Source: Pseudoips prasinana (Eukaryota > Arthropoda > Insecta > Lepidoptera > Nolidae). From it: a DNA stretch of 64,000 nucleotides. The notes under the pieces were generated by a model. That model saw only the letters and a program-made list of their open reading frames with translations. It was not told the DNA's origin and made no database searches. Shown piece after piece: positions 20,578-31,239 of the stretch. A program made the translations under genes and the position numbers. Where the stretch lies: contig OX621266.1 of NCBI GenBank assembly GCA_951640165.1, positions 3,224,001 through 3,288,000 on the forward strand. Reading direction: 5' to 3'. Each line of letters begins with the position of its first letter. Positions within the stretch are counted from its first letter, which is position 1.

Positions 20578-23058
20578 CATCTTTGTTATTTGATTATACA
20601 CTTACAATATCCTTATGCATAGAGAATTTCATAGCATTGACACAAGGAACATCTAAACTCTTAAATAAAAACTTATCACTCTAGTTTCATTCTTTTCTAT
20701 GTAGGAATCGAACCCACTATTTGATAAAATGTTATTCATCAATATGTTAATCCTAGAAACACTGAGATAAATTGCAAACAGCATACTGTATAAACTACAG
20801 ATAATAATTATAATCCTTAATTAAATTCTACCAATAGAGTTTGAGAAACTACATTAGATACCGGCTTGTAGTCACTTAAAACAAAATATAAGTAATTATG
20901 ATGATAATATCATTATGATTATTATAACCTAAGTAAAGATTCTATACACAAATTTAGGTTCTTTAATCTGACTCAGTGTTGAACTTGTATCTGGGTTAAT
21001 AAAACTTTGTAACAAATTAAAACTTATTTACTTACACTCAAGTATAATCACACTCACAAAAGTTTTATTTTCTGCATAGGAATCGAACCCAGTATTAGAT
21101 CAAAATTGATGTTTCCTGAACGACGGTTACGTACAACAGTATTGTATTCTGTCTATCCGTCTGTCACCAGGCTGTATCTCATGAACCGTGATAGTTAGAC
21201 AGTTGAAATTTTCACAGATTATATTTCGCTCTAACAACATAATACTAATAATTTTATTTCAGACTTTTTAGAGAGCATATACGAATTATAATCTATATAA
21301 TGTGGAGGTAAGATCTCGCAAAACAATAAGTGTGATTCATCCTACCACATAATAATAATATTAATAAAAAAAATTCAAAATACCTTGATCTGAGTTTTGA
21401 ATATGCGCAAATTTGGAGAACCGAAAGACCTGCGATCATACCTATTGTTATATCCACAAATGGAGTTATTCCTAAATCCCTGAAAATCAACCTTGCAAGT
21501 TTAGGGCTTGATATTTGGCTGGAGAGTTACATGCAGAAGGCGGTTCTGCTGGCGAATGCCAGGATTGTGCGGAAATTTCTCTCCATGTAGCCCAAATATT
21601 GTATAAGTTGTATTTGTGTTAAAATACCCTTGTATGATATCTTGTAAATAATATTGGTAATAAATATGTGAGATAATAATAATATCTAGGGACAATGTCA
21701 CACAGATCAACCTAGCCCCAAACTAAGCAAAGCTTGTACTATGGGTACCAGGCGACGATATAATACTTATATAGATAGATAAATACTTATATACATAAAA
21801 ACATCCATGACCCAGAAACAAATATTCGCGCATCACACAAATATTTGCACTTACCGGGATTCGAACCCAGGACCACCAGCTTCGTAGGTAGGAGCACTAC
21901 CAAATAGGCTACGGTGACCTTCAATAATATTAAGTTTACGGTCCGTGGATAATAGTAAGTCCACGGTATGGTACATACATATAATAATAATAATTGAATG
22001 TATTCAGATAAAATTTCTAAAATTCCTATGTTATCGTATAAAATACAAATTTAGATCAGAAGTTAATATAATATTAAGTTCCTTATTAAATATTATACAG
22101 TTGCTTTCTGTTGGTTTTTGTTCAGAATTGGTGTCAATACTCTTGAGACTATAATATTTGTGTTTGAACTCTGAATTCAATGATGACATAAGCTGAGAGT
22201 ACCTCCACGCGGTGAAGGCGGAAACAGTTCCTAATACTGGCTAAAACTCCCTAAAACACTATTTATGGCGATGCCTTCGGGCTTATGTTGTTATAATGTG
22301 TTTTCGAATGCGCTTTGAATGCGAATTAAATGCGATTTACAGACCTGGAGAGGCCTAGCTCCCAGTGACGCCGAGTGCTGTTGTTTCTTTATTGAGACCA
22401 AATAGAGAGAAGGTACATATTGATCTTATTTTTTTTTAACTTTCGAGTTCTAAATTCATTAATAAGTTTGATACTACATTATTTTACTTTTCAATTATAA
22501 TTTTGTAAATAGTTTAGGTTAGTTTTTTTAAGTGGAATAATATTGTTCAATATTATTTTCCCATATAATTTGATTTATTTTTGTTATTGGATTTAACGTA
22601 ATATTTTGAGATTTGGGGTTGAATTAAATTTTGGTTATAGAGTTAGGTACATACTGAATTTTATTTTCTAGTTTGTTTCTTGAATTTTGCATTTTCGAAT
22701 AATAATTTGGATTTCACAGATAATTAGATTTGGTGGTTTAGTCGGAATATAACTCTGTTTTATTATTACACGAGTTTTATGATTGATTTTATAGTTTCAG
22801 TTTATTATATTGCTAACATAAGATTTTTGTTTTAATTACGATTTCGTATCTATATTTTGAAATAGGTAGGTACTTACTTGTTTTTGAATTTATAATTTTG
22901 ATTTCAACATTAAATTTGATTGTTGCTTGATTCGAATATCCTTTTTAATAACCCACATAATAGCATAGCGTTGGAAGAATTAGAACGATTGAGAAGCACT
23001 TTACGCCGATCGCAAAGTGATGATGATAAAATAGAAGAAAGCTCGTAAGGGCTCTCAA
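20142..23058 (+). repeat. Large duplicated block, copy 2
   Basis: Near-identical to 1203-5145 minus the LINE and MITE insertions. It includes the SINE at 21705-21919 (minus) and the short charged frame at 22923-23048. At the position of the palindromic MITE (near 21252) the sequence keeps the last ~8 bases of the element, so it may be a deletion product rather than a pristine empty site. It ends at CTCAAATCCAT, after which the inverted copy begins. Confidence 0.88.
22923..23048 (+). other. Short charged C-terminal remnant, second copy
   Basis: Same 41-codon frame and stop as at 5006-5131. Without an ATG or an identified upstream exon it cannot be called a gene. Confidence 0.22.
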
Positions 23059-23065
23059 ATCCATC

Positions 23066-24401
23066 CATCCAATAACAAAAATAAATCAAATTATATGGGA
23101 AAATAATATTGAACAATATTATTCCACTTAAAAAAACTAACCTAAACTATTTACAAAATTATAATTGAAAAGTAAAATAATGTAGTATCAAACTTATTAA
23201 TGAATTTAGAACTCGAAAGTTAAAAAAAAATAAGATCAATATGTACCTTCTCTCTATTTGGTCTCAATAAAGAAACAACAGCACTCGGCGTCACTGGGAG
23301 CTAGGCCTCTCCAGGTCTGTAAATCGTATTTAATTCGCATTCAAAGCGCATTCGAAAACACATTATAACAACATAAGCCCGAAGGCATCGCCATAAATAG
23401 TGTTTTAGGGAGTTTTAGCCAGTATTAGGAACTGTTTCCGCCTTCACCGCGTGGAGGTACTCTCAGCTTATGTCATCATTGAATTCAGAGTTCAAACACA
23501 AATATTATAGTCTCAAGAGTATTGACACCAATTCTGAACAAAAACCAACAGAAAGCAACTGTATAATATTTAATAAGGAACTTAATATTATATTAACTTC
23601 TGATCTAAATTTGTATTTTATACGATAACATAGGAATTTTAGAAATTTTATCTGAATACATTCAATTATTATTATTATATGTATGTACCATACCGTGGAC
23701 TTACTATTATTCACGGACCGTAAACTTAATATTATTGAAGGTCACCGTAGCCTATTTGGTAGTGCTCCTACCTACGAAGCTGGTGGTCCTGGGTTCGAAT
23801 CCCGGTAAGTGCAAATATTTGTGTGATGCGCGAATATTTGTTTCTGGGTCATGGATGTTTTTTATGTATATAAGTATTTATCTTTCTATATAAGTATTAT
23901 ATCGTCGCCTGGTACCCATAGTACAAGCTTTGCTTAGTTTGGGGCTAGGTTGATCTGTGTGACATTGTCCCTAGATATTATTATTATCTCACATATTTAT
24001 TACCAATATTATTTACAAGATATCATACAAGGGTATTTTAACACAAATACAACTTATACAATATTTGGGCTACATGGAGAGAAATTTCCGCACAACCCTG
24101 GCATTCGCCAGCAGAACCGCCTTCTGCATGTAACTCTCCAGCCAAATATCAAGCCTTAAACTTGCAAGGTTGATTTTCAGGGATTTAGGAATAACTCCAT
24201 TTGTGGATATAACAATAGGTATGATCGCAGGTTTTTCAGTTCTCCAAATTTGCGCATATTCAAAACTCAGATCAAGGTATTTTGAATTTTTTTTATTAAT
24301 ATTATTATTATGTGGTAGGATGAATCACACTTATTGTTTTGCGAGATTTTACCTCCACATTATATAGATTATAATTCGTATATGCTCTCTAAAAAGTCTG
24401 A
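23066..24401 (-). repeat. Inverted copy of the large block (copy 3)
   Basis: Reverse complement of about 21250-22575 in copy 2 (and of 3341-4680 in copy 1), including the SINE, here on the plus strand at 23740-23955. With copy 2 it forms an inverted repeat of over 1.3 kb per arm around a ~490-bp centre. Unlike copy 2 it carries the palindromic MITE at its distal end, as copy 1 does. Confidence 0.88.
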
Positions 24402-25043
24402 AATAAAATTAACAAAATTAAAAATTTTGAAAAAAACCCACGACGGCAAAAATCTCGTCAAAAAAGAATAAAATAACTCAAAACCCCCGACTTAACCCAA
24501 TTATTATGTAATGAAATATTATAATAGACGTAAAAAATCTTTCTAAAAAGAGTTGATATCTCGAGAAATCGGTAATAGATATACTTAATTACCTAAACAA
24601 TGATTATCGATGTTTACAGTTTTTTCCTAACGTGTCTGTGTCTCGAAGATATACTTAAATGTAGCGATAATTATTTTACCATAATACATAACCGAGGAAT
24701 ATCCGTCGGGGGCTACCATTAACCCAGGTTAAGTTTTTCTAGTGACGTGAACACAATTATTGAAGAAATGTAGATGTTTAACGACGACATTAAATACACT
24801 TATGAGTATGATTAAATTTTTGTTGAAATTTCACATAGGAAAGGCAGCCCACGACGGATATTCCTCGGTTATGTATTATGGTAAAATAATTATCGCTACA
24901 TTTAAGTATATCTTCGAGACACAGACACGTTAGGAAAAAACTGTAAACATCGATAATCATTGTTTAGGTAATTAAGTATATCTATTACCGATTTCGCGAG
25001 ATATCAACTCTTTTCAGAAAGAATTTTTACGTCTATTATAATA

Positions 25044-26331
25044 TTAGGTCTTTACCTATGAAATTGCCGTTCTGCAGTACTGGCCATTTCAAATCAAAAT
25101 AATTTTTGTTTGGCTAAGAATTCTAATTTCAAATTAATTTTATTTTAAAAACATGGATTCTTTTTTCCAAAAGTAGTCATTTCTTTATTGATTAGTGTTA
25201 CATTTTCATCGCATTTCAATCTTTTTCGTCATCATGGATACGTTAAAAATTCGAGTAATTATGGAATATGAGTACCGTCGTGGCAGCAACGCGGCACAAG
25301 CGGCACGCAACATCAACGACGTTTACGGAGCTAACACTACAAACCAACGCACCACCTGTTATTGGTTTGCTCGCTTCCGTTCTGGAAATTTCGACCTGAA
25401 AAATGAACCTCGCGGTCGTCCGAAGACTTTGGTCGACAATGACGAATTAAAGGCGGTTGTGGAAGCTGATGATACACAATCTACGGCTGAATTAGCAGCA
25501 GCTTTCGACGTTAGCGTCAAAACAATATTGGTCCATTTGCGTCAAATTGGCAAGGTAAAAAAGCTTGACAAATGGGTGCCCCACGAACTCAATGATCGCC
25601 AGCGCGAAGTACGCGTCGAGACGTGCCTTGCACTGCTCAACAGACACACAAATGAAGGAATTTTGAACCGCATTGTTACCTGCGATGAAAAATGGATTCT
25701 GTTTGATAACCGCAAGCGCTCAGCAAGTTGGTTGGATCCTGGTTCAGCACCTAAACAATGCCCTAAACGAAAACTTACCCCTAGAAAAGTGATGGTCACT
25801 GTTTGGTGGTCTAGCGCCGGTGTGATTCATCACAGCTTCTTACCAAACGGGGTGAGCATTACTGCAGATGTGTACTGTGAAGAACTGAGCACAATGATGG
25901 AGAAGCTGGCGCATCTCCAACCAGCATTGGTCAATCGCTCGTCTCCGCTGCTCCTGCACGACAACGCGCGACCTCATACTGCACAGCAGACGGTCTCCAA
26001 GTTGCAAGAACTGGGGTTGGAAGCTCTCCGTCATCCGCCCTACTCACCAGACCTTGCGCCTGCAGACTACTACTTTTTCCAGAATTTGGATAACTTCTTG
26101 GCGGGAAAAAAATTCAATACCCGAGAGGCAGTACAAAATGCCTTTGAAGAATTTGTTGCCTCCCGTCCAGCTGATTTCTTTAAGAAGGGCATCAATAAAC
26201 TGCCACTGCGATGGCAAAGATGCATTGATTGCATGGGTGATTACTTCGATTAATACAAATAAAAAAATTCATGAAAAAAATTCGTTTAAATTTTTTCATA
26301 CAAAACGGCAATTTCATAGGTAAAGACCTAT
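25044..26331 (+). mobile_element. Complete mariner transposon, 1288 bp
   Basis: The ends are 28-bp inverted repeats (left TTAGGTCTTTACCTATG, right its reverse complement with one mismatch at the outermost base). TA flanks both sides (25042-25043 and 26332-26333), and removing the element with one TA restores the host MITE sequence seen at 3227-3235. Length, TIRs and intact gene make it a candidate active mariner. Confidence 0.95.
25234..26253 (+). CDS. Mariner transposase, DD34D, cecropia/HsMar1-like
   Basis: A 339-residue protein starts at the ATG at 25234, matching the family start (MDTLKIRV); a TTG further up would add 13 residues. Two helix-turn-helix regions occupy residues 1-115. The linker has the WVPHEL signature. 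The catalytic Asp residues are in VTCDEKW, LLHDNARPH and SPDLAPADY, with 34 residues between the last two. The C-terminus RWQRCIDCMGDYFD is family-typical. Overall resemblance to the HsMar1/SETMAR type suggests the cecropia subfamily (inference). No stops or frameshifts. Confidence 0.95.
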   Translation: MDTLKIRVIMEYEYRRGSNAAQAARNINDVYGANTTNQRTTCYWFARFRSGNFDLKNEPRGRPKTLVDNDELKAVVEADDTQSTAELAAAFDVSVKTILVHLRQIGKVKKLDKWVPHELNDRQREVRVETCLALLNRHTNEGILNRIVTCDEKWILFDNRKRSASWLDPGSAPKQCPKRKLTPRKVMVTVWWSSAGVIHHSFLPNGVSITADVYCEELSTMMEKLAHLQPALVNRSSPLLLHDNARPHTAQQTVSKLQELGLEALRHPPYSPDLAPADYYFFQNLDNFLAGKKFNTREAVQNAFEEFVASRPADFFKKGINKLPLRWQRCIDCMGDYFD

Positions 26332-26447
26332 TATTTCGTTACATAATAATTGGGTTAAGTCGGGGGTTTTGAGTTATTTTATTCTTTTTTGACGAGATTT
26401 TTGCCGTCGTGGGTTTTTTTCAAAATTTTTAATTTTGTTAATTTTAT

Positions 26448-26740
26448 TATTATTTAGGAACATGCATTAAGCTACCACGTACACATTGCTGAAAACAGAA
26501 TTGTAATCGGACATTTCGTTTTGATTATATTGCAACATTGTTCTGCACTAATATTGTGGCGCCCCCTAGTGAGTTACAGCCATGACACCTATCTAAGAAC
26601 ATGAACTCATCAAACACAAACCCGTTATTGAAAACCGCATCAAAATCGGATCATTAGATTAGAAGATAGGTGGGAACATTACTTTGCACAAACGCACACA
26701 CAAACATCTCTCACCCTAAACGCATATACCTGCTCCGTTC
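26448..26740 (+). repeat. Second copy of the tandem-repeat tail
   Basis: Matches 5510-5800 closely, with an 8-base difference at CCCTAGTGAGTTACAGCC, where copy 1 lacks GTGAGTTA. Its direct orientation contrasts with the inverted block just before it. Confidence 0.8.
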
Positions 26741-26769
26741 CGTCGTGGGTATAAAAGAAAAGACTTGTA

Positions 26770-26904
26770 CAGACGCCAGCACATCCAGCTACCCCAATCT
26801 TTCAAATTTCTCCAATTGAAAGGGTACCTTATGCTTTTGTGATAAACTCGAAAATCTATAAAAGAAATTTGACAGATTGGGGTAGCTGGATGTGCTGGCG
26901 TCTG
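26770..26904. repeat. 42-bp inverted repeat, long hairpin
   Basis: Arms 26770-26811 and 26863-26904 are reverse complements with a single mismatch, separated by 51 bases. A transcript would fold into a 42-bp stem. It lies 140 bases upstream of the first recognised exon of the protease-like gene. Confidence 0.85.
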
Positions 26905-27043
26905 TTCTTGTCAAGCTGCTGAATGTATGCAGGAGTCTAATTATTCTATTGTATCGATAAAAAGATTGTCTACTACATTAGTGACGAGCAAATATGCTTG
27001 TGATATCTTGCTTGCATTGTTTATGAAACTTATCTTTTTTCAG

Positions 27044-27102
27044 TGACGCAGTTGTAACACAAGAGGGCATCTTCGAAAAAAATGGTGAAAAGTCGCGAGA
27101 TT
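27044..27102 (+). CDS. Serine protease homologue-like gene, exon a
   Basis: The exon is bounded by a pyrimidine-rich acceptor (TTATCTTTTTTCAG, ending at 27043) and a donor GTGAGT at 27103. Read in the phase that joins the next exon it encodes DAVVTQEGIFEKNGEKSRD, in the pro-region before the protease domain. The first base completes a codon from an upstream exon I could not identify. Exon phases (enters after one or more bases, exits with one base) fit exon b without a stop. Confidence rests on joint consistency of the three exons. Confidence 0.6.
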
Positions 27103-28034
27103 GTGAGTATTGATTTTCTTTGTTTAGAATGTTAATATCCTTTTATATATCCCTGTTCTACACACTCAGGATACACAATCACTTCCACTATTTTTTTATT
27201 AATATAAATATTGCTACACTGAATAATACAGAAACGGTACAGTATGTGTATCGGTCAACAGTCGTCGAACGAATCCCCTCTGCTCGCTGAGGCCATCTCA
27301 CACCACCTCAACGGGGACGGAGGACTCCGTTCCGGGGCTATTGCCCCCTGCCGGAGGTGTCAATGCGCGTCCCGCTAAATAACGGGACGGTCGTTGTGTT
27401 CGTATCCCAACGGAGAAGATACTGTAGAATGATACCCCCCCTTTTTATGGGGGGTGGGTTATAGCTATTTGCCGTGACCTCTGTTGTTGGCTTCTGGGCG
27501 TGCCTGACCTTTCATCCAATATTTCTACGTGTTGTCGAGCGGTCCGGCCACACCAGGTGAGACGCTCCTAAGGGCGAGGCCCAGCGAGGCTATACAGCTG
27601 TCGACAGCAAACGGACGGTATAGGAGGGACGCTTGTTGACCACCTTTTATATTGAAATTACAGCAAACGGTGGGTAGCGACACTAGCGACTGATGCAGCT
27701 GTAGTTATTCACTTGCTCGCTGCACTTGTTGTTTGCCAATGTACTGGCGACGTCGTCATATTTTAATAATATGTAACACATTCAAACATAAATGATATTA
27801 TTATTGAAAACAATTTTACAGACATCTTTAAAATCAATTTTACAAATTTAAGTGCGGGCGGGAATCAAACCCACGACCTCGGGGCATCCGACCCCATGTG
27901 CGTGACCGCTCCGCCACCGCACCGTGGTTCTGAGACTTGAATTTATACAATCCATTCAATATTTCTTAACGCATTTAAGACGCAATGCATTTAAAATGAA
28001 AATTAAAGTTTAATTAATTTTCTACAACTTTCAG
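27103..28034 (+). other. Intron with GC-rich repeat and tRNA-like element
   Basis: Between exons a and b, 27240-27650 is GC-richer sequence of retroelement look with no open frame. A tRNA-like segment is at 27858-27932 (described separately). The rest is AT-rich. Confidence 0.5.
27858..27932 (-). repeat. tRNA-like segment (tRNA-derived SINE or tRNA pseudogene)
   Basis: On the minus strand the ends pair as an acceptor stem (GTGCGG with CCGCAC). A GGGG/CCCC anticodon stem encloses the loop TCGGATG, which would put GGA in the anticodon position, and a T-loop-like GGTTTGATTCC follows. The D-arm is GGCGGAGCGGTC. The B box deviates from GGTTCGANTCC and the spacing is irregular, so a SINE head is more likely than a working tRNA-Ser. 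Confidence 0.45.
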
Positions 28035-28165
28035 ATTGTTTACTACTCATAAGCCAGTCATGTAGCAGCAACATTGTAAGACAATTTAACAGTGAGAAGA
28101 AATGCTACATGCTGATCAAAGAAGACAACTCTCCATCGAAAGACGTGTCTGAGCATCCATACCAG
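28035..28165 (+). CDS. Serine protease homologue-like gene, exon b
   Basis: Acceptor CTACAACTTTCAG ends at 28034 and donor GTATAT starts at 28166. The 131 bases continue the frame of exon a and end in phase 0. The product contains several Cys residues (LLISQSCSSN; SEKKCYMLI) and ends SEHPYQ. That leads directly into ALIGHGEN in exon c, the position where mature trypsin-fold domains begin (family pattern: short activation stretch, then PYxALIG). No clip-type Cys pattern could be confirmed. Confidence 0.68.
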
Positions 28166-28639
28166 GTATATATCCCACCTCTTAGACCATGGAGCCAAAA
28201 GGGAAATATAAAAACCGGTACGACCTTAAGGGTCTTACTGGGTATGATAAATAAAAGCGTGGACTGTATATAGAGCTAGAGAAAGTCGCAACATAGCTAG
28301 GGTAGGTTCCTCAGCGGAAAGGATCGCGTTGGCCCCTTAACACGTGATCAGTTATCCCATGCATGTGATTACACTCTCATTTATAATCCGTCTTTACGGC
28401 CGCTGAAGGCCCCCAGTGCTGTGGCCCGAATCCCATAAGTGTAGCCTCAGGTATTAGTCGCTTAAATTAAGCTACTGGCTGAGAGCCTTCTGCACTAGCC
28501 AACTGCTCGTTGTCTTCAATTCTTTAATTTTAATAAAGTAGTAATAAATTTTAAAATAATTGCTTAGTAACTTGTTATTTATTTAAGGGTTAAAAAAACA
28601 TATGTGATCATACAGACCGCACTAACGGATTAATAAATT

Positions 28640-28755
28640 TTTTTTGTTACTTTTATACTATATTCTACTATGTTTGTGTACTGCATTGTGAGCTTGACAA
28701 GTACAAGTGCATGTTAATACCCAAGTGCTGAATAAATTTTATTATTTCATTTCAT
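28640..28755 (+). repeat. LINE-like 3' end, copy 1
   Basis: Shares GTACTGCATTGTGA, TTAATACCCAAGTGCTGAAT and a TTTCATTTCATT tail with 39195-39313. It contains AATAAA just before the tail. The short-period tail fits CR1-group LINEs. Confidence 0.6.
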
Positions 28756-29819
28756 TCTGGTTATATTACCGTTAGAATTAATTAAGACTGTACACAATTG
28801 AACCCGCGAATAAACTTTAGGGAATGGAGATCGGTTGATCTCAGGGAGTGAAAGACTGTTGCCTCTGATGCCATGATGTCTTTACCGTAGCGTCGCACCG
28901 CCCAAAGTCTCTTGACGGCAGCGGACGGCGCGGCGTCCCGCACCCTTCCACGAAAGCGTTATGATGAGAAAATTCTAATAGGAAATCTTAAAAGTTTTAT
29001 TTAATTCTGCAGCAAAATTATCTCTCTCCAATTTAAATGATGTACACTTGTCGGTGTAGCAGTTTGCAGCCTTCTCCTTGACTTCCTTGGAAGCCTCCAA
29101 TTTCACAAATTCCTTAACTTTCTCCTCTGTCTGTCTCTCTTTCTCCATGCCTCAGTTGTGCCTTCTATGATGTTGGTGATGAACTGGTCGTGTCGAATTA
29201 AATGTCCAATCATTTTTCCTCGTCTACTCTCTATAATCTTTATAATTTGCGACAAAATTAGATGTACTATTTCATTAGGATTTTACAGACTTGCAATGAC
29301 TTAAAGACAACAACCAAGAATTAGAAAACAACCGTGATATCACGGTCTGGACATATACATACATAGCACGCTTGTTTCTCAAAGGAGTAGGCAGAGCCAT
29401 TTCCACCACGTAAAAAAAGGCCAGGTATACTGGATACATATATAATATAATAATATGTAAACCACTTTTGCCACATCTTGGTTGTGGTCTGCGGTTGCCT
29501 TCGGATCCACACTTCCAGCAGTTACCAAAAAGCATCAACGCTTGTATATTACCAGGGGCATAAATCACGTGTTGGGGACCTATTCCCCATCTCCGATGGG
29601 ATCTGGAACCCTTACACTTTATATTTTATGATAGCCGAGTGTATTCCTTTCTGCAGTTTGGTTACATCTTGGTTTTACTACACTCTGAGGTAATTAAGCG
29701 TCCTGTGCCCCTCAGGTTGTTCAGATTTTATTTACTTTGTAAAAAACTACGTCAATAGGAAACTTAATATCCCTAGATCACTGGAGACTTTACAATACAC
29801 ATACCCAGACTATGGCTGT

Positions 29820-30040
29820 GTGGTGACAGCGAAGAATATCATCACTCCATCTCATCCCGTGGGGGGCGTAGAGATCGCCGGGGGAATACCTGCCAGAGAA
29901 CGGGCAGCTGCGTTTTTCAGTGAATCCAATCCATCAAACTGCGATCGCCAAACCGTTCGCCAAGGATGGCGATTTTGGCATATCCCCCCATTCTTTGGGG
30001 AGGCAGGAGTAGACGTTATTTGGCTGATATGATGATGATA
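29820..30040 (+). repeat. RTE-like 3' end with GAT-repeat tail
   Basis: The segment has a short ORF-less GC-balanced body and ends GGCTGATATGATGATGATA, the kind of tail seen on RTE-type LINEs. Family assignment is tentative. Confidence 0.4.
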
Positions 30041-30393
30041 CCTTAACCAAGAATAACAAATAGTGGGTTACACAAATAATTGTCCGGTGCGAAGATCAAA
30101 GCAGAAAAACAATAATTTTATCGTATGGGTAGTGGTTCTCTAGAGTCAGGTTTGTTCAAGTCGTCCAGTAGGCCTCTGACATGGCTTAACGACTATTGCC
30201 TAATGACTACAACTGGGACTGACAGCTTAACGTGCCCTGCGCAGCACGGAGATGCTCAGAAATTAAACCAGTTTGTTGGTCATCCATCCATAGACGCGCC
30301 TAGTTGCTTAACTTCGCCAATCACTTACTGACCGGTGAGAGCATCTAGATATAAAGGCCTCCTACAATAATGTGATTTTACTATATGTTCCAG

Positions 30394-30490
30394 GCTCTCA
30401 TAGGTCACGGTGAGAACCTGGAGTCTGTCAAATGGCACGGCAGCGGCGCAATTATCAGCGACAGATATATTCTTACCAGTGGATTCCATA
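30394..30490 (+). CDS. Serine protease homologue-like gene, exon c (start of trypsin fold)
   Basis: Acceptor ATATGTTCCAG ends at 30393 and donor GTGAGT begins at 30491. The 32 codons encode ALIGHGENLESVKWHGSG followed by AIISDRYILTSGFH. This aligns with the trypsin block (C)GGSLISxxxVLTAAHC. The usual GGSLI cysteine is His, the catalytic His position is Phe, and the cysteine after it is His, so the catalytic residue and both Cys of the first disulfide are missing together. That indicates a non-catalytic homologue. The exons for the Asp and Ser blocks were not found in the next few kb. Confidence 0.75.
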
Positions 30491-30599
30491 GTGAGTAAGT
30501 ACATTGCACGCATTTCACAAAAGTAACGCATACGCATTTTAAGAGAGGTAGTGGATAACGTTACATAATAAACATTACGTGACATTAATCATTTTAATT

Positions 30600-30792
30600 T
30601 TGTGTTTCCGAGTGTGAGTAAGGTCGCCAGAGCTCATCGGGGTGAGGGGAAGGGTCAGCAACACTTGTTTGCTGACTCTTAAAGTCCAGCAACGCACCCG
30701 CGACTTCTCTGATGTTGCGAGTGTCCATGAGCGGCGATGATCACTTACCATCAGGTAACGAACTTGATCGTTTGTCGCCGATAAAAAAAAAT
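30600..30792 (+). mobile_element. SINE-like repeat ending in poly(A)
   Basis: It runs from about GTGTGAGTAAGGTCGCC through GATCACTTACCATCAGG to a poly(A) tract. The motif ATCACTTACCATCAGGT is common to a very frequent lepidopteran SINE/LINE tail (from general knowledge). A partial copy of its start is at about 31240-31320. Confidence 0.6.
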
Positions 30793-30956
30793 ATGACCCA
30801 AGAAAGAAAAAAGACTAAAACAAACAGGGTAAGCTAAATAAAACCGTTTAAAAACGGAAAAGTGCAACAACCGATTTCAGACAGTTAATGTTTCACAAAA
30901 ATATTTAAATTGAGGTCTTTTAATGTTATAAAGATTCTACTTAAACTCATTTTGAC

Positions 30957-31090
30957 TACACGTGTGACGCAGCGGTTAAGACAGTCACCTCGCCATTTCG
31001 AGCCCCGGGTTCGATTTCCACACATAAATAACTATTTGTCTGACCTATAAATAGTTGTTTCGAGTCTGCGTGTACTGCATCAGTCAATTA
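30957..31090 (+). mobile_element. tRNA-derived SINE
   Basis: tRNA-like head with GACGCAGCGGTTAAG (A-box-like) and CCGGGTTCGATTTCC (B-box-like), then a body containing CTATTTGTCTGACCTATAAA. Different family from the SINEs at 19284 and 23740. Confidence 0.6.
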
Positions 31091-31239
31091 AATGTATGTA
31101 AAGTACCCGGCGGACGTTAGCTTAAAATAAAAATATAGTTGTTTAATGATCATTTTCTGAGAGAGGTAGGGCACAGCGTTCATTCGCTCGAATAGCAGCC
31201 CGCCTGGAGAAGTGGTCTCCACCTTACAGAAGACATTCA

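Larger units (their letters stand above)
24402..26448. mobile_element. Palindromic MITE-like element, long form, with mariner inside
   Basis: Without the mariner the element is about 757 bp: two arms of roughly 320 bp in inverted orientation (24402 onward, and about 24841-25043 plus 26332-26448) around a short unique centre. Within the arms are pieces such as AAACATCGATAATCATTG and its reverse complement. It has no ORF of its own. Confidence 0.78.
28166..30393 (+). other. Large intron rich in repeats
   Basis: It contains a LINE-like 3' end at 28640-28755 (matching 39195-39313) and a repeat at 29820-30040 ending in a GATGATGAT tail as in RTE-type elements. GC-richer stretches at 28290-28520 and 28880-28950 are unassigned. 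Open frames at 29275-29693 on both strands have no motif. Confidence 0.5.
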
